DNA of 64,000 nucleotides from the NCBI RefSeq assembly GCF_009674675.1, contig NZ_WKJC01000002.1, positions 62,001 to 126,000 of the forward strand, in the 5' to 3' direction. Numbering within the stretch: the first letter of the stretch is position 1; each line of letters begins with the position of its first letter. The translations under genes and the position numbers were made by a program. Shown here piece after piece: positions 39,291 through 49,493 of the stretch. The notes below the pieces were generated by a model. The model did not search any database and had not been told where the DNA came from. It saw only the letters and a program-made list of their open reading frames with translations. This DNA comes from Kangiella sp. HZ709. Lineage in GTDB: Bacteria > Pseudomonadota > Gammaproteobacteria > Enterobacterales > Kangiellaceae.

Positions 39291-42200
39291 TTATCGGTTA
39301 CGTCGACGTCTTAAACCTAATAGCGATAATGCTAATAAGGTTAATAACCCTGCGTTACCACCACCTCCGCCACCAGGAGCTGGAGCCGGGTTATTCACAG
39401 AAACAGTCACTGTAGCTTTACTTTCAAACTCACCGTCATTAACAGTTACTTCAAACCCGAAAGTAGTCGTCGCTGCAACTTCTGGCGCTGTAAAGCTTGC
39501 TAAGGCAGAATCAGCATTTGATAAGGTTACGGTAGGACCCGAGGTTTGCACCCAACTGAAGCTTAAGCTATCGCTGTTTGGATCAGTAGAAGATCCTGCA
39601 TCTAAATTCACAGAGGCACCTTCGGTTACCGTAATCGAAGCCTGAGCTACGCGAGCAATTGGAGCAGCGTTTGCTTCCACATTCACTGTAACACGACCCG
39701 ATGAAGAGTTAGCTCCATCGGACACAGTAACTTCAAATACCAATACTTCATCCGCTAGTATATCAGGCGTCGTTACCGAAGCTAAAGCTTGATTAGAGTT
39801 GCTGATTGAAACACTTGTTCCAGAGACTTGAGTCCAAGCATAAGACAAACTGTCACCCTGCGGATCTGAAGAATTACTAGCGTCCAAACTAACACTGACG
39901 TTCTCTCGAGCGTTAATAGAAGAAGCCGTTAAGTTAACAACTGGAGCTTCGCTATTACAAGCAATGACATTGTCAATTACACCTGATAAGAATGCGTTAG
40001 TTACGCCATTAAACTGAATGTTATCAATCACCCAGCCAAAACCACCCGTATTAGCATCTGTACCTTGGCGGAACCTTAAGCGAACTGTTTTGCCTGCATG
40101 AGCCGTACCAAAGGTTAATGTTTCGTTAATATAACTAGTTGAAGTATTAACAAAAGCGTTTCTTTGACTAATAGGGCTATCAGGATTATTTTGAATTATC
40201 CCATTATAGCCAGTACCCAATGAGCCACTCGCAGCAGTGACATCTTGCCAAACGCCTCCATCAATACTTATTTCAATTACTCCGCCATCCCATTCTCCAT
40301 CTTCAAAATCATAGAAATGTTCAAAACCTATAGAAAATGGTGCCGTACCAATTTCTAAAGCCGGAGAAACGAAACTTATATCAGAGCGGAAGCCATTATC
40401 AATAAAGCGTAGTGCATTACCTAAGTCAGCACGACCATCAACAGTAGTTAAAATAGCTGTTTCTAACGCAACTTGAGCACCATCGCCAACCGTTTGACTT
40501 CCCGACTCACGGCTCCAGTCACCTTCAGCGGTATTCAAATCTGAGAACGGCTCAAGGCTCCTAGAGGCATCTGGACCAAGATCAAAGTTAACTTTATAGG
40601 TTAAGCTTTCAGTCGATGGTTCTACAATAGAGTCTCCCGCTGCTGCTTCTGGAAAGGCAACATCGAATACAACATCTTCAGCCGTCTGCGCAGAGTTTAA
40701 AGTCACTAAGAAGGTCACATCAGTACTAGTAAAGCGATCCAGGTTTGGAATAACAACCCGACCATTATCGCTGAAAGCAACGTCTGCAGCAGATGACAGT
40801 TCTACAGCAACATTTGTTAAGGGTTCACTACCAGTATTTTCAATCGTAACAGTCAATTGGGATGTTTCACCCGCATCTAATATGCCGTCATCTGTACAGA
40901 ATCCGACAGTACCATTATCGAAAGAGTTATTTAAAGTAGCACCATTAAAATCATAACGAGATTGACGCGCAACAAAGCTTTCGACTACTCCTGCATGATC
41001 GGTGGAATCTTTAGCTGGAGAAATAGCACCAAGACCTAAACCTCTTTTTGCAAAAGCAGTTAACATCAAATCATAGTCATTCGCATTAGAAGCTAAAGCC
41101 ACTGATAATAAGGCATCTCTTGCTTCAGTAATGGTTGGTGCGACTGGCGTCATTTTCAAAGATGCAACCAAGTAATCTTTCATCTTATCTTGAGCAATAT
41201 TGAAATCATAAGTATTCAATAAAGACGCATAAATCTCCCACAGCACCGTTCCCCAGAAGTTACCTGTATTATGGACTTGTGAGTTGTTAGAACCATCTGC
41301 ACCAAACTGAACTGGGTGCGAAGTTGGCAACGGATTTCCGTTTGCAATGTGTTTAAAGGTTAATGCATTTTGCGACATGGTAGTTGTATAAGGCACTCGG
41401 CGGATCCCGAAATAGGCGTTATCGTCAGCCCATCCATACATCGGGTAAAGCGCTTGATATTGGTCATTGCCAACAACATTCTTATCATTCTCACCGACAT
41501 AAGACAGAAGCGCCATGAAGTCGCCCCACCCTTCACCCATACCTCGACCTTGGTTATTTGATAAACCAAAGGCATTGCCGACTAAACGGTTAGTAATGTA
41601 ATGGCCCCACTCATGAGCAACAATAGCGTTATCTAGAGTACCATCGACATCGGTATTATTTCTAAATAAAGTGGCTGTAACGGTACCGCTATTCATGGCA
41701 GTACGAATAGTAGCGCCGTCATTTTGGGTTACCATCATGCTAGGAATAGTGACAGTGTTATCATCACCACCCATGTTAATAACTTCTGTGCCACCTTGGT
41801 TATTCGCCACAAGAACAGCTATCGCACCCGCATCTTGAGAGTTTTTAACTTTTAATGTGAAGTTACACTCCCCCCTATCAACTAAAGCAATTTTACCGGA
41901 TAAAGCCGCACCATTAGTAGGCGCAGTACAAGCATCAAATTCAGGTGCTGTTGCATCTGTAAATGCCACCAACTCTCCTGAAGTTGTAGGATATTCTAGT
42001 GGGCCAAAAGATGCTAAGCCAGTTGTTGGATTAGCCAAGCCAGCAACGCCAGTTAAAGTTAACTGGAAATCAACCCCTTGAGTCGCAGCGCCATCATATA
42101 AATACATTTGCATACGAGGTGAGAATCCATCCGCTGGTGTAGACATATTAGCGTTATTGCGGCCAGATGAATCTTGACCTTCAGCATTGATTGCGTCATT

Positions 42201-43505
42201 ACCTGAGCCACCACGCCCATAGTTATCATTTTGAGCATTCAAGGAAGCTTCATCAAAACCCGAGTCATACATCCAATCGTGTAACCAGTTATTCATGTAG
42301 AAAAGGTTCACTATTGCTGCATTTCTTGAGGAGCTTGCTAAAGCATCATTAACATCATAACTATAGTCGAATGTATTAGCCGAAGTGATGGTCGCTCTAA
42401 AGTCAGAACCATCTAACCCTTGCCCGCCAGAAATATCTAAATAAGCATTAACATTATTACCATCCGTTGTAGTCGCGCCAGCTGCTAACCAAGGATCATT
42501 TTGAGAAAATGGAGCTGACTCAAGCGTAACCAACTGGTGCGCCGCAGCTTGATAAACTCGTGGGTTATTATTATTGACTGTAGTAGGATTAGTTCCAACG
42601 ATTGGGTATTCATGACCTTGCGGACCTTCAAATAACGGTGCTTGACTGGCATCAGGAGTAAATACTCTATAGGTAAAGCTTTCTGACTCAACCAGGTTCT
42701 TCCTAGCTAAAACTTTACCATTGTTGGCATCGATCACATACGAGTAAGCAAACTGTTGATTGTCTTTATCTTTACCAAAAAACTCTAAGTAAAAAGCCGG
42801 GTGAAGTTGACCGAATGAGTCAAACCAAACTTCTTTAGAGCGAGCTTGCTTATCTAAACTAAATTCTGCACTGGTTTGAGTCATGGCAAAATGTTGATAA
42901 TCTCCAGTTTTTTTTGTCGCTTCAGCAACAGCAAAAACACTTCCATTAAACAAATCTTTTAATGCAAACTGGAAAGCATCACTAGCATCAATATTAGCTC
43001 CAAGAGTTTTCGCTACAGCTACTAAACTAGGGTTAGCAAAATGGCCAGATGAAGCAATTAATTCATGATTTTCATTCATCAAGATATTAAGTTCGCGACC
43101 AATCACTTCTTTTCCCGCAACTCTTTGCTGGTACTTAACAATAATAGGACCGTTAACCGACTGGTGCTGCACTTTGATTTGAGCAGAATTAAGCGATTTT
43201 TTCGATTTAGCTATGTTATTGGTTGCCACTTGCGGCATTAATTTAACGAGGTAATGGTCCGCATAAACGGTATTTAAATCTAGACCTGACTTCAAATTAG
43301 TCAATCTAGGTTTAGCAATCTTAGCTGAATTCAGCTTTATATAATGCTCAATTTGGCCAATTTCACCTGCAGTATTGACGTTACTGTTAAAGCTAGAATA
43401 ATAGAAATTATCCTTTAAATTCAGACTGTTATCTGCAACTAAGGAGAGTGACATCAAACTGGTTGCGACCGCAAGCGCTACTAACGGCTTCTTATAATAC
43501 TGCAT
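39291..43505 (-). CDS. secreted M36 (fungalysin-like) metallopeptidase with GlyGly-CTERM anchor
   Basis: The 1404-residue precursor has a signal peptide (about 1-24), a propeptide with FTP-type sequence (about 90-290) and an M36 catalytic domain whose zinc site is HEWGH (631-635) with the later Glu in GEGWGDFMALLSY. A PA domain (about 480-610, VDRGECNFTLKVKNSQDAGA) is inserted before the zinc motif. After CARDB-like and carbohydrate-binding-like regions come two Ig/PKD-like repeats of about 95 residues. The C-terminus is a GlyGly-CTERM signal (Gly run, one helix, LRRRRNR), the target of rhombosortase. Confidence 0.92.
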   Translation of the reverse strand: MQYYKKPLVALAVATSLMSLSLVADNSLNLKDNFYYSSFNSNVNTAGEIGQIEHYIKLNSAKIAKPRLTNLKSGLDLNTVYADHYLVKLMPQVATNNIAKSKKSLNSAQIKVQHQSVNGPIIVKYQQRVAGKEVIGRELNILMNENHELIASSGHFANPSLVAVAKTLGANIDASDAFQFALKDLFNGSVFAVAEATKKTGDYQHFAMTQTSAEFSLDKQARSKEVWFDSFGQLHPAFYLEFFGKDKDNQQFAYSYVIDANNGKVLARKNLVESESFTYRVFTPDASQAPLFEGPQGHEYPIVGTNPTTVNNNNPRVYQAAAHQLVTLESAPFSQNDPWLAAGATTTDGNNVNAYLDISGGQGLDGSDFRATITSANTFDYSYDVNDALASSSRNAAIVNLFYMNNWLHDWMYDSGFDEASLNAQNDNYGRGGSGNDAINAEGQDSSGRNNANMSTPADGFSPRMQMYLYDGAATQGVDFQLTLTGVAGLANPTTGLASFGPLEYPTTSGELVAFTDATAPEFDACTAPTNGAALSGKIALVDRGECNFTLKVKNSQDAGAIAVLVANNQGGTEVINMGGDDNTVTIPSMMVTQNDGATIRTAMNSGTVTATLFRNNTDVDGTLDNAIVAHEWGHYITNRLVGNAFGLSNNQGRGMGEGWGDFMALLSYVGENDKNVVGNDQYQALYPMYGWADDNAYFGIRRVPYTTTMSQNALTFKHIANGNPLPTSHPVQFGADGSNNSQVHNTGNFWGTVLWEIYASLLNTYDFNIAQDKMKDYLVASLKMTPVAPTITEARDALLSVALASNANDYDLMLTAFAKRGLGLGAISPAKDSTDHAGVVESFVARQSRYDFNGATLNNSFDNGTVGFCTDDGILDAGETSQLTVTIENTGSEPLTNVAVELSSAADVAFSDNGRVVIPNLDRFTSTDVTFLVTLNSAQTAEDVVFDVAFPEAAAGDSIVEPSTESLTYKVNFDLGPDASRSLEPFSDLNTAEGDWSRESGSQTVGDGAQVALETAILTTVDGRADLGNALRFIDNGFRSDISFVSPALEIGTAPFSIGFEHFYDFEDGEWDGGVIEISIDGGVWQDVTAASGSLGTGYNGIIQNNPDSPISQRNAFVNTSTSYINETLTFGTAHAGKTVRLRFRQGTDANTGGFGWVIDNIQFNGVTNAFLSGVIDNVIACNSEAPVVNLTASSINARENVSVSLDASNSSDPQGDSLSYAWTQVSGTSVSISNSNQALASVTTPDILADEVLVFEVTVSDGANSSSGRVTVNVEANAAPIARVAQASITVTEGASVNLDAGSSTDPNSDSLSFSWVQTSGPTVTLSNADSALASFTAPEVAATTTFGFEVTVNDGEFESKATVTVSVNNPAPAPGGGGGGNAGLLTLLALSLLGLRRRRNR

Positions 43506-43661
43506 GGAATTACCCCGACATAAATAAACTAATTAATTGCTAGCAAAATCGTCAATTAATTTAACACAAATTGTTTATCCGTAATTGTAATTTTTTGTAG
43601 CGCTGGCTGGAAATGAGAATTTGCTCATGCTAGATAATTTAGGAGCGTTTAATAACAGGCA

Positions 43662-44630
43662 TTAACGTTTTGGCAAATACTTCAAGGGATCTGTTGGTTT
43701 GCCCTTGTAGCGTATTTCAAAGTGTAGTCTAGGTGAGTCGGTATCTGAGCTGCCGAGTTCGGCAATTTTTTGGCCAGCTTTTATGATTTCATTTTCTTTT
43801 ACATCAATACTTTTGTTGTGCGCATAAGCACTAATAAAGCTGTTGTTGTGTTTTATGATCACTAAATTTCCATAGCCTCTTAAGCCGCGTCCCGCGTAAA
43901 CAACTCTACCTGCGGCAGATGCCCTTACTGGGTCACCCACATTCCCAACTATATCAATACCCTTTTTACCGGTTCCAACGAAACTGCGTTCCACTTTTCC
44001 CATGTACGGCCATATCCAAAATTTTACCGGGTTATTAGAATCAACCAGTTTTGCTGACTGGCTATTGGATGGTTTGGCTTCTGTTTGCGTTTTTGGCTTT
44101 GATGACACTTTAGGTGTTTTAGGCAATTTTGGGTTTGGTTTAGTATTTTGAGAAACTGTTACGGGTTTATGTTTAGGTTGCTTATTAGTTGATTGAACTG
44201 TTCTCCGAACGGCTTGAGAGCTAGTTTTAGGTTTTACCACTGTGACAACTTGCCTTACAGTTGGCTCTTGATAATTTCGAGCAGACGCTATATCTAAGTT
44301 TTGTCCTATATTAATAAGATAAGCTGAACTTATTCCATTAGATTTTGCTAAAGTTTGATAATCCAATCCAAAGCGGAAAGCGATCGAATAAAGCGTATCG
44401 CCTGGCTGTACTTGATAAACTTTAGTGTTTTCATTTACTGCGGAATAGTCATCATTATCGTTAACTTGCACTTTAGAATTATGAGTATATCTTTCTTCAA
44501 CGGCAGCTAAACGTTTGTTGCCACAGCCTTGCAACAAATAAACAATAAACACAATAACCACCAACCACAAAGCCCGAATAGCCGACTCTTTCAAAATTTG
44601 TGATAGTGGTTTAGGTTCTTTTTTATTCAT
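43662..44630 (-). CDS. nlpD: NlpD-type LysM/LytM lipoprotein, murein hydrolase activator
   Basis: The 322-residue lipoprotein (LQGC, Cys36) has a LysM domain (about 70-115, YQVQPGDTLYSIAFRFGLDY), a Lys/Pro/Ser-rich linker, and a C-terminal LytM (M23) domain. The zinc-binding His is absent (GIDIVGNVGDPV), so it should activate an amidase (AmiC) rather than cut murein. The last genes of the surE-pcm-nlpD cluster are conserved, but the usual downstream rpoS is not here; the M36 protease gene follows after 156 bp. Confidence 0.9.
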   Translation of the reverse strand: MNKKEPKPLSQILKESAIRALWLVVIVFIVYLLQGCGNKRLAAVEERYTHNSKVQVNDNDDYSAVNENTKVYQVQPGDTLYSIAFRFGLDYQTLAKSNGISSAYLINIGQNLDIASARNYQEPTVRQVVTVVKPKTSSQAVRRTVQSTNKQPKHKPVTVSQNTKPNPKLPKTPKVSSKPKTQTEAKPSNSQSAKLVDSNNPVKFWIWPYMGKVERSFVGTGKKGIDIVGNVGDPVRASAAGRVVYAGRGLRGYGNLVIIKHNNSFISAYAHNKSIDVKENEIIKAGQKIAELGSSDTDSPRLHFEIRYKGKPTDPLKYLPKR

Positions 44631-44665
44631 ACAAATAGCCTAATCATATAACTTTCGACAATAGA

Positions 44666-45253
44666 TTAGTTAAAAAGTTGATATGCCACATAGGCTACAA
44701 TCGCAAGCATCAAAACTGACCAACCTATAACTTCCATATACTTTCTTAAGTTTTGCTCCATGCTTTCACCGCCCCATTTAGCAAAACCAGCAATAAGGAA
44801 AAACTGAGCGGCGCGACCGACAATCGAAGCAATCACAAATGGAACAAAGGCCATCTGCATCGCCCCTGCAGTTAAAGTTAAAATCTTATAGGGTATTGGT
44901 GAAAAACCTGCTATTACGACAATCCAAATACCATAGGTCTCAAACCAACCTTCGGCTTTAACAATTTTGTCTTGCCAGCTAAATTGCTCAATTAAAGGTG
45001 TTACTAGAGAATCGAAAGCATAAAACCCTAAGAAATACGCAGCTATCCCACCTAATACTGAAAAGATAGTGGTTATCAATGCAAGCTTTAACGCATTATT
45101 AGGCTTGGCCAGAGCCATAGGCGCAAACATAATGGCAGTCGGAATGGGAAAGAATATCGACTCAATAAAGCTCACAAACCCTAGAATATAAACTGCATAT
45201 TTATGTCGAGCCCACTTTAAGCACTTGTCGTATAAGCTAGTGAAAAGTTTCAA
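44666..45253 (-). CDS. yqaA: YqaA/DedA-superfamily membrane protein
   Basis: The 195-residue membrane protein has four to five helices and a VTT/SNARE-associated domain: FVSFIESIFFPIPTAIMFAPMALA early and VVIAGFSPIPYKILTLTAGAM in the re-entrant loop. DedA relatives act in lipid translocation or proton-coupled flux. Its start overlaps the pcm stop by 4 bases, so the two are co-translated. Confidence 0.85.
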   Translation of the reverse strand: MKLFTSLYDKCLKWARHKYAVYILGFVSFIESIFFPIPTAIMFAPMALAKPNNALKLALITTIFSVLGGIAAYFLGFYAFDSLVTPLIEQFSWQDKIVKAEGWFETYGIWIVVIAGFSPIPYKILTLTAGAMQMAFVPFVIASIVGRAAQFFLIAGFAKWGGESMEQNLRKYMEVIGWSVLMLAIVAYVAYQLFN

Positions 45254-45918
45254 CGAGCGACTCCACCAACTAGCGGCACAAACTTCACCTTTTCTACAAA
45301 GGTCTTGCGGAATTTATCGCCTTGTCTTTCTACTAAATACAATTCTTGCTCTGCTTCTTGAGTTCCTACAGGAATGATCATGCGACCACCATCCGCCATT
45401 TGTAGTAATAGCTTCTCTGGAATTTGGGCTGGTGCGGCAGTAACAATAATTGCGTCAAATGGGGCATTTTGTTGCCAGCCATTAAAACCATCCGCAAACA
45501 ATAATTGGATATTATGTAAATTTAAATTTGCTAGCGTTTTACGAGCTTTGATATGTAAGTTACGAATTCTTTCCACCGAAAAAACCGTTTTACACGTTTT
45601 TGCCAAAACTGCGGTTTGATATCCGCAACCGGTACCAATCTCAAGCACTTTATCGCATGAACCTGTCTCCAACAGGATTTCGGTCATTCGAGCTACAGTA
45701 TAGGGCTGAGAGATGGTTTGCCCATCACCAATCGGTAACGCAGTATTTTCATAGGCGCGATGCGATAAACCTTCATCAATAAATAAATGGCGTGGCGTTT
45801 CTTCCATGATTTTTAGCACATTTTGGTTTTGGACCCCTTCATCCATCAACCATTGCACTAGTCGACTTCTAGTTCTTTGTGAAGTCATGCCAATGCCTGA
45901 AACTTGTGATGCATTCAT
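45250..45918 (-). CDS. pcm: protein-L-isoaspartate O-methyltransferase
   Basis: The 222-residue SAM methyltransferase repairs isoaspartyl residues. The N-terminal substrate segment GIGMTSQRTRSRLVQWL, the IGDGQTISQPYTVARMTE motif and the SAM loop VLEIGTGCGYQTAVLA are all clear. It sits between surE and yqaA, 12 bp after surE, in the standard surE-pcm-nlpD cluster. Confidence 0.96.
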   Translation of the reverse strand: MNASQVSGIGMTSQRTRSRLVQWLMDEGVQNQNVLKIMEETPRHLFIDEGLSHRAYENTALPIGDGQTISQPYTVARMTEILLETGSCDKVLEIGTGCGYQTAVLAKTCKTVFSVERIRNLHIKARKTLANLNLHNIQLLFADGFNGWQQNAPFDAIIVTAAPAQIPEKLLLQMADGGRMIIPVGTQEAEQELYLVERQGDKFRKTFVEKVKFVPLVGGVAR

Positions 45919-45930
45919 ATTCGTGTCTTA

Positions 45931-46677
45931 TTAAAATTGTTTTAAGAAATCTTCAACTTCATCGAAGCTGTTATATGCCGTTAAATCCACATTGATCGGC
46001 GTAATTGATACATAACCATTTTCCACTGCGTGAAAGTCTGTGCCCTCTCCAACATCTTGACCTTCTGGCTGCGGACCAATCCAGTATATATCTCGACCTT
46101 TAGGATCTTTAGCTGGAATTATAGTATCAGCCCTATGACGATTTCCCAAGCGTGTCAGCTTAAATCCTTTAATTTTTTCGTAGGGCAAATCCGGTACATT
46201 AATATTTATCACCCGATTTTTTGCCAGCGGCTTCTCAATGAGCTTTTGAATGATGTTAATGGATACTCTTGCCGCGGTTTCATAATGACTACAGTGATGA
46301 CCATTTAATGAAATCGCTACTGCAGTATAACCCAGTGCTCTTCCTTCCATCGCTGCAGCAATAGTCCCTGAATACAAAGCATCATCGCCTAGATTAGCCC
46401 CAGTGTTAATCCCTGCAACAACCATGTCTGGGGCTTGTTGCATCAAATGATGAGTACCAAGATGTACACAGTCCGTGGGAGTACCTGTAACAGAAAAAAA
46501 ACCACGTTCTGTCTTTTGCGCTCTAATTGGCTGATCTAAAGTCAACGAATTCGATGCTCCGCTACGGTTACGATCAGGCGCAACTACTGTCACCTCGGCG
46601 ATTTTGGATAAATGGTCATAAAGCTCATTTATTCCTGGGGCGAAGAAGCCGTCATCATTGCTTAGTAATATGTTCAT
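45931..46677 (-). CDS. surE: 5'/3'-nucleotidase SurE
   Basis: The 248-residue metal-dependent nucleotidase starts MNILLSNDDGFFAPGI, with the metal Asp pair at positions 8-9 and the third ligand region in GASNSLTLDQPIR; GTPTDCVHLG and NTGANLGDDALYSGT follow. Its start lies 23 bases inside the truD 3' end. It is part of the ispF-truD-surE-pcm run. Confidence 0.96.
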   Translation of the reverse strand: MNILLSNDDGFFAPGINELYDHLSKIAEVTVVAPDRNRSGASNSLTLDQPIRAQKTERGFFSVTGTPTDCVHLGTHHLMQQAPDMVVAGINTGANLGDDALYSGTIAAAMEGRALGYTAVAISLNGHHCSHYETAARVSINIIQKLIEKPLAKNRVININVPDLPYEKIKGFKLTRLGNRHRADTIIPAKDPKGRDIYWIGPQPEGQDVGEGTDFHAVENGYVSITPINVDLTAYNSFDEVEDFLKQF

Positions 46678-47779
46678 TGATTATGATATCCACATCATTT
46701 TCTGTTTTGACTTTATTATCCACAATATTTAATTTAAGACTATTTTTCTCGATTTTTAAATTCACCAATTCACGTAAAAAACTAGTAGCAAAACTACCTT
46801 TTGGTAATTCAAAGCTGAGAACCAATGTATTTGAACTTTCCCAGTTAAGCTTCATATTCTGAGGAAATGCTCGTATAGCACGACTGGCCATTGACAAACC
46901 TTTAGCTGCTAAACTATCGATAACATCTTGATAATCACTGAGCGATTGTTGTTCAAATTGATAAGCATCATCAGCATTAATCTCGCGCCCTCTACCGACT
47001 AAAGTAGCGCATGGATGGATATCATTAGCATTATAACGAGGGAGCTCTTGCTCTAGGTCTTCTACAATAAAGCCTGACTCAGAGCCATCTAATTGAACAT
47101 AATCGCCTTGCAATAAGTTGCCAAACTGTCCTGTAGTAATTCTTTGTGACAAAAGGTGGTTAAAAATTGCTGAGCGAACTGATGAAAAAAGTATGCCCTG
47201 TAAATTTCGATTCTTTAACCGCTTTTTACTGTTCAGTAAATCCAAACCACGGGTTAAATTATCTCCATTGTGGCCAAAGCGTTGCTCGCCAAAATAGTTA
47301 GGAAAGCCCGTTTGTGCTATCTCCGACAGTTTACGCTCAAGTTGTTTTTTATCGCCTTCAAAGTTTCTTAAAGTGATCACAAATTGATTAGACTTTACAG
47401 CGCCAACTCTAAGTTTTTTTCCATGACGAATCGACTCTAGAACAGTCACTTCATCATCATTAAAGCTTGCCCAGTCGATTTCTTGTAAGATTGGAAGTTG
47501 CACACTAAACCACTGCTTAGCCACGGCAAACCGATCTTTTTTCCCAGCATAACCAATGTCTAAAGGTTTCACCTGGGCAAAGCGCCTTAATTTTTGGCAA
47601 ACAATATCCGTATTGACGTTTCTTTTCTCAATGAATAATAAATGATGAGCACCCTCGCCAGAAGGTTCAAACCTTAGGTTTTCAGTAACCTGAAAATCCT
47701 CTAGTTTGCAGCGAAATTGAGCAACACCTGCCACTTCACCAGTGACTCGAGCCCAATTATAAATCTTTGGGGCAGCCAT
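46655..47779 (-). CDS. truD: tRNA pseudouridine(13) synthase
   Basis: The 374-residue enzyme modifies U13 of tRNA-Glu. The catalytic Asp is in YAGKKDRFAVAKQW, followed by PNYFGEQRFGHNGDN, the TruD-specific motif. The TruD insertion domain lies about residues 155-300. The frame is open from TTG 47800 inside ispF; ATG 47779 overlaps the ispF stop codon (TAATG) and is the natural start. The 3' end overlaps surE by 23 bases. Confidence 0.95.
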   Translation of the reverse strand: MAAPKIYNWARVTGEVAGVAQFRCKLEDFQVTENLRFEPSGEGAHHLLFIEKRNVNTDIVCQKLRRFAQVKPLDIGYAGKKDRFAVAKQWFSVQLPILQEIDWASFNDDEVTVLESIRHGKKLRVGAVKSNQFVITLRNFEGDKKQLERKLSEIAQTGFPNYFGEQRFGHNGDNLTRGLDLLNSKKRLKNRNLQGILFSSVRSAIFNHLLSQRITTGQFGNLLQGDYVQLDGSESGFIVEDLEQELPRYNANDIHPCATLVGRGREINADDAYQFEQQSLSDYQDVIDSLAAKGLSMASRAIRAFPQNMKLNWESSNTLVLSFELPKGSFATSFLRELVNLKIEKNSLKLNIVDNKVKTENDVDIIINEHITKQ

Positions 47780-48255
47780 TAGTTTTGTAGCAACAAACAA
47801 ACAGCATGCACAGCTATCCCTTCCTTGCGTCCTATATAACCAAGCTTTTCAGTGGTAGTTGCTTTCACATTAACCTGATCAAAGTCAGCGTCACAGATTG
47901 CCGATATAACGCCTCGCATTCCTTCAATTTTAGAGGCCATCTTTGGGGTTTGCGCGACAATCGTAACATCCAAATTACCTAAGCGATAACCGTGCTCCGT
48001 CACTTGCTCCATAACCTTTGCTAATAAATCTTTACTATCAGCATTTTCATAGGCTTTATCCGTATCTGGAAAGTGATGCCCTATATCGCCTTTTGCAATA
48101 GCGCCTAACAAGGCATCGCAAGCTGCATGTAAAACCACATCGCCATCAGAGTGAGCCAGTAAACCTTGCTCGTTTACAAACTCAACGCCACCTAATATCA
48201 GCGGCTTATCACCACCAAATTTGTGCACATCATAACCATGACCAATTCGAAACAT
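47779..48255 (-). CDS. ispF: 2-C-methyl-D-erythritol 2,4-cyclodiphosphate synthase
   Basis: The 158-residue MEP-pathway enzyme has metal ligands in GHGYDVHKF and [22 protein letters not shown], then the family [14 protein letters not shown]. It normally follows ispD directly; here the whole histidine operon and a lipoprotein gene lie between them. It begins 20 bp after hisD with an AGGAAG site and no room for a terminator, so read-through from the his operon is expected. Confidence 0.96.
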   Translation of the reverse strand: MFRIGHGYDVHKFGGDKPLILGGVEFVNEQGLLAHSDGDVVLHAACDALLGAIAKGDIGHHFPDTDKAYENADSKDLLAKVMEQVTEHGYRLGNLDVTIVAQTPKMASKIEGMRGVISAICDADFDQVNVKATTTEKLGYIGRKEGIAVHAVCLLLQN

Positions 48256-48275
48256 AGAACTTCCTAATCATTCAA

Positions 48276-49493
48276 TTAGCAAGATCTTACCTCTATACTC
48301 CTTTTATGCCAAACTAATTGCTCAGCCTCTGCTAGAGCATCAGCGATGGGCGCTAATATCTGCCGACCTTTATCCGTAACTTGTTGTATGGTTTGAACTT
48401 TTAAAAAGCTCGCAACGTTTAAACCGCTTGAGTATTTAGCGGTGCCCATAGTGGGTAAAGTGTGATTGGGGCCTGAGCAATAATCGCCAAAGGCCACAGC
48501 GCTGTTATCGCCAATAAAAATGGCGCCGTAACTCGTAAGCTGTTTCGATTCAATGCGAGTATCAGCCAATAATAAGTGCTCAGGGGCAAACTCATCTGAA
48601 AATTGAATCATATCTTGAGGATCGTTTGCAGACACTAAACAAATTTGGTCTCTTACAAATAAACTCCATAAATATTCGTCAGCTTTTAACGAGCGATACA
48701 CCTCACCCAGTAAAGCCTGATTATCGGTCACAAACACACTATGCGCTTGCGGATCATGTTCGGCTTGCGCTGCCATATCTTTAACAATCCACTCAAGATT
48801 TGCCTCTTCTCCAGCTAAAATCAGCAATTCACTCGGGCCCGCCGGCACATCAATCGCTAATTGACTCTGAAAATACTGCTTAGCGGCATTCACATATTGA
48901 TTACCCGGTCCTACGATCATTTGCACTGGAGAAATTGATTGAAAGCCTAGTGCCATAGCCGATACAGCTTGAACACCGCCAATTTTTATAAAACTAGTAG
49001 CTCCCGCTAATGAGGCCGCGGCTAAAATTGCCGGGTGATCCGATGGTGAGCAAGCTACCCGCTCTTCACACCCTGCCACCTTTGCTGGAATTAAGGTCAT
49101 CAAAGCAGTGGATATCAAAGGAAAACGACCACCAGGAATATAAGCGCCAATTCGTTTAATTGCTTGATAGCAATAACCGTAGCTACCAGTATCATCACTA
49201 AAACTTCTATCTGCTAACGATTCTTTTTGGAACTTACAGAAAGTTTCAATTCGCTTCGCTGCCGCTTGAATCGCCTCTGCCAACTTATCTTCAAGTCCAT
49301 AAGATTCGAATGGCATTAACTCTATATGCTCAGGCACAAAGCCATCGTAGCGCTTACTGAACTTAATGATAGATTCATCACCGCCAAGCTCTATCTCTTT
49401 AATTAATTCATGAACCGCATGCAACCTTAGATTACTTTCGTTAGTGTTGGGTCTGCGCCAATTGTTAGTGGTATAAACGCCATTATCCAGCAT
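48276..49493 (-). CDS. hisD: histidinol dehydrogenase
   Basis: The 405-residue NAD- and zinc-dependent enzyme catalyses the last two steps, histidinol to histidine. Landmarks are GRFPLISTALMTLIPAKVAGC, VGPGNQYVNAAKQY, the DMAAQAEHDPQAHS segment with catalytic Glu and His, the zinc site in FAPEHLLL and GDYCSGPNHTLPT. It is about 25-30 residues shorter than E. coli HisD, mostly at the N-terminus. It starts 11 bases inside the hisA-IE gene and is the last his gene. Confidence 0.95.
   Translation of the reverse strand: MLDNGVYTTNNWRRPNTNESNLRLHAVHELIKEIELGGDESIIKFSKRYDGFVPEHIELMPFESYGLEDKLAEAIQAAAKRIETFCKFQKESLADRSFSDDTGSYGYCYQAIKRIGAYIPGGRFPLISTALMTLIPAKVAGCEERVACSPSDHPAILAAASLAGATSFIKIGGVQAVSAMALGFQSISPVQMIVGPGNQYVNAAKQYFQSQLAIDVPAGPSELLILAGEEANLEWIVKDMAAQAEHDPQAHSVFVTDNQALLGEVYRSLKADEYLWSLFVRDQICLVSANDPQDMIQFSDEFAPEHLLLADTRIESKQLTSYGAIFIGDNSAVAFGDYCSGPNHTLPTMGTAKYSSGLNVASFLKVQTIQQVTDKGRQILAPIADALAEAEQLVWHKRSIEVRSC

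Noticed and set aside
39274-39645. 123-codon + strand ORF over the protease 3' end
   Set aside because: It lies antisense to the GlyGly-CTERM and repeat region of a clear gene, has biased shadow composition (Pro/Ser/Val) and no family features.
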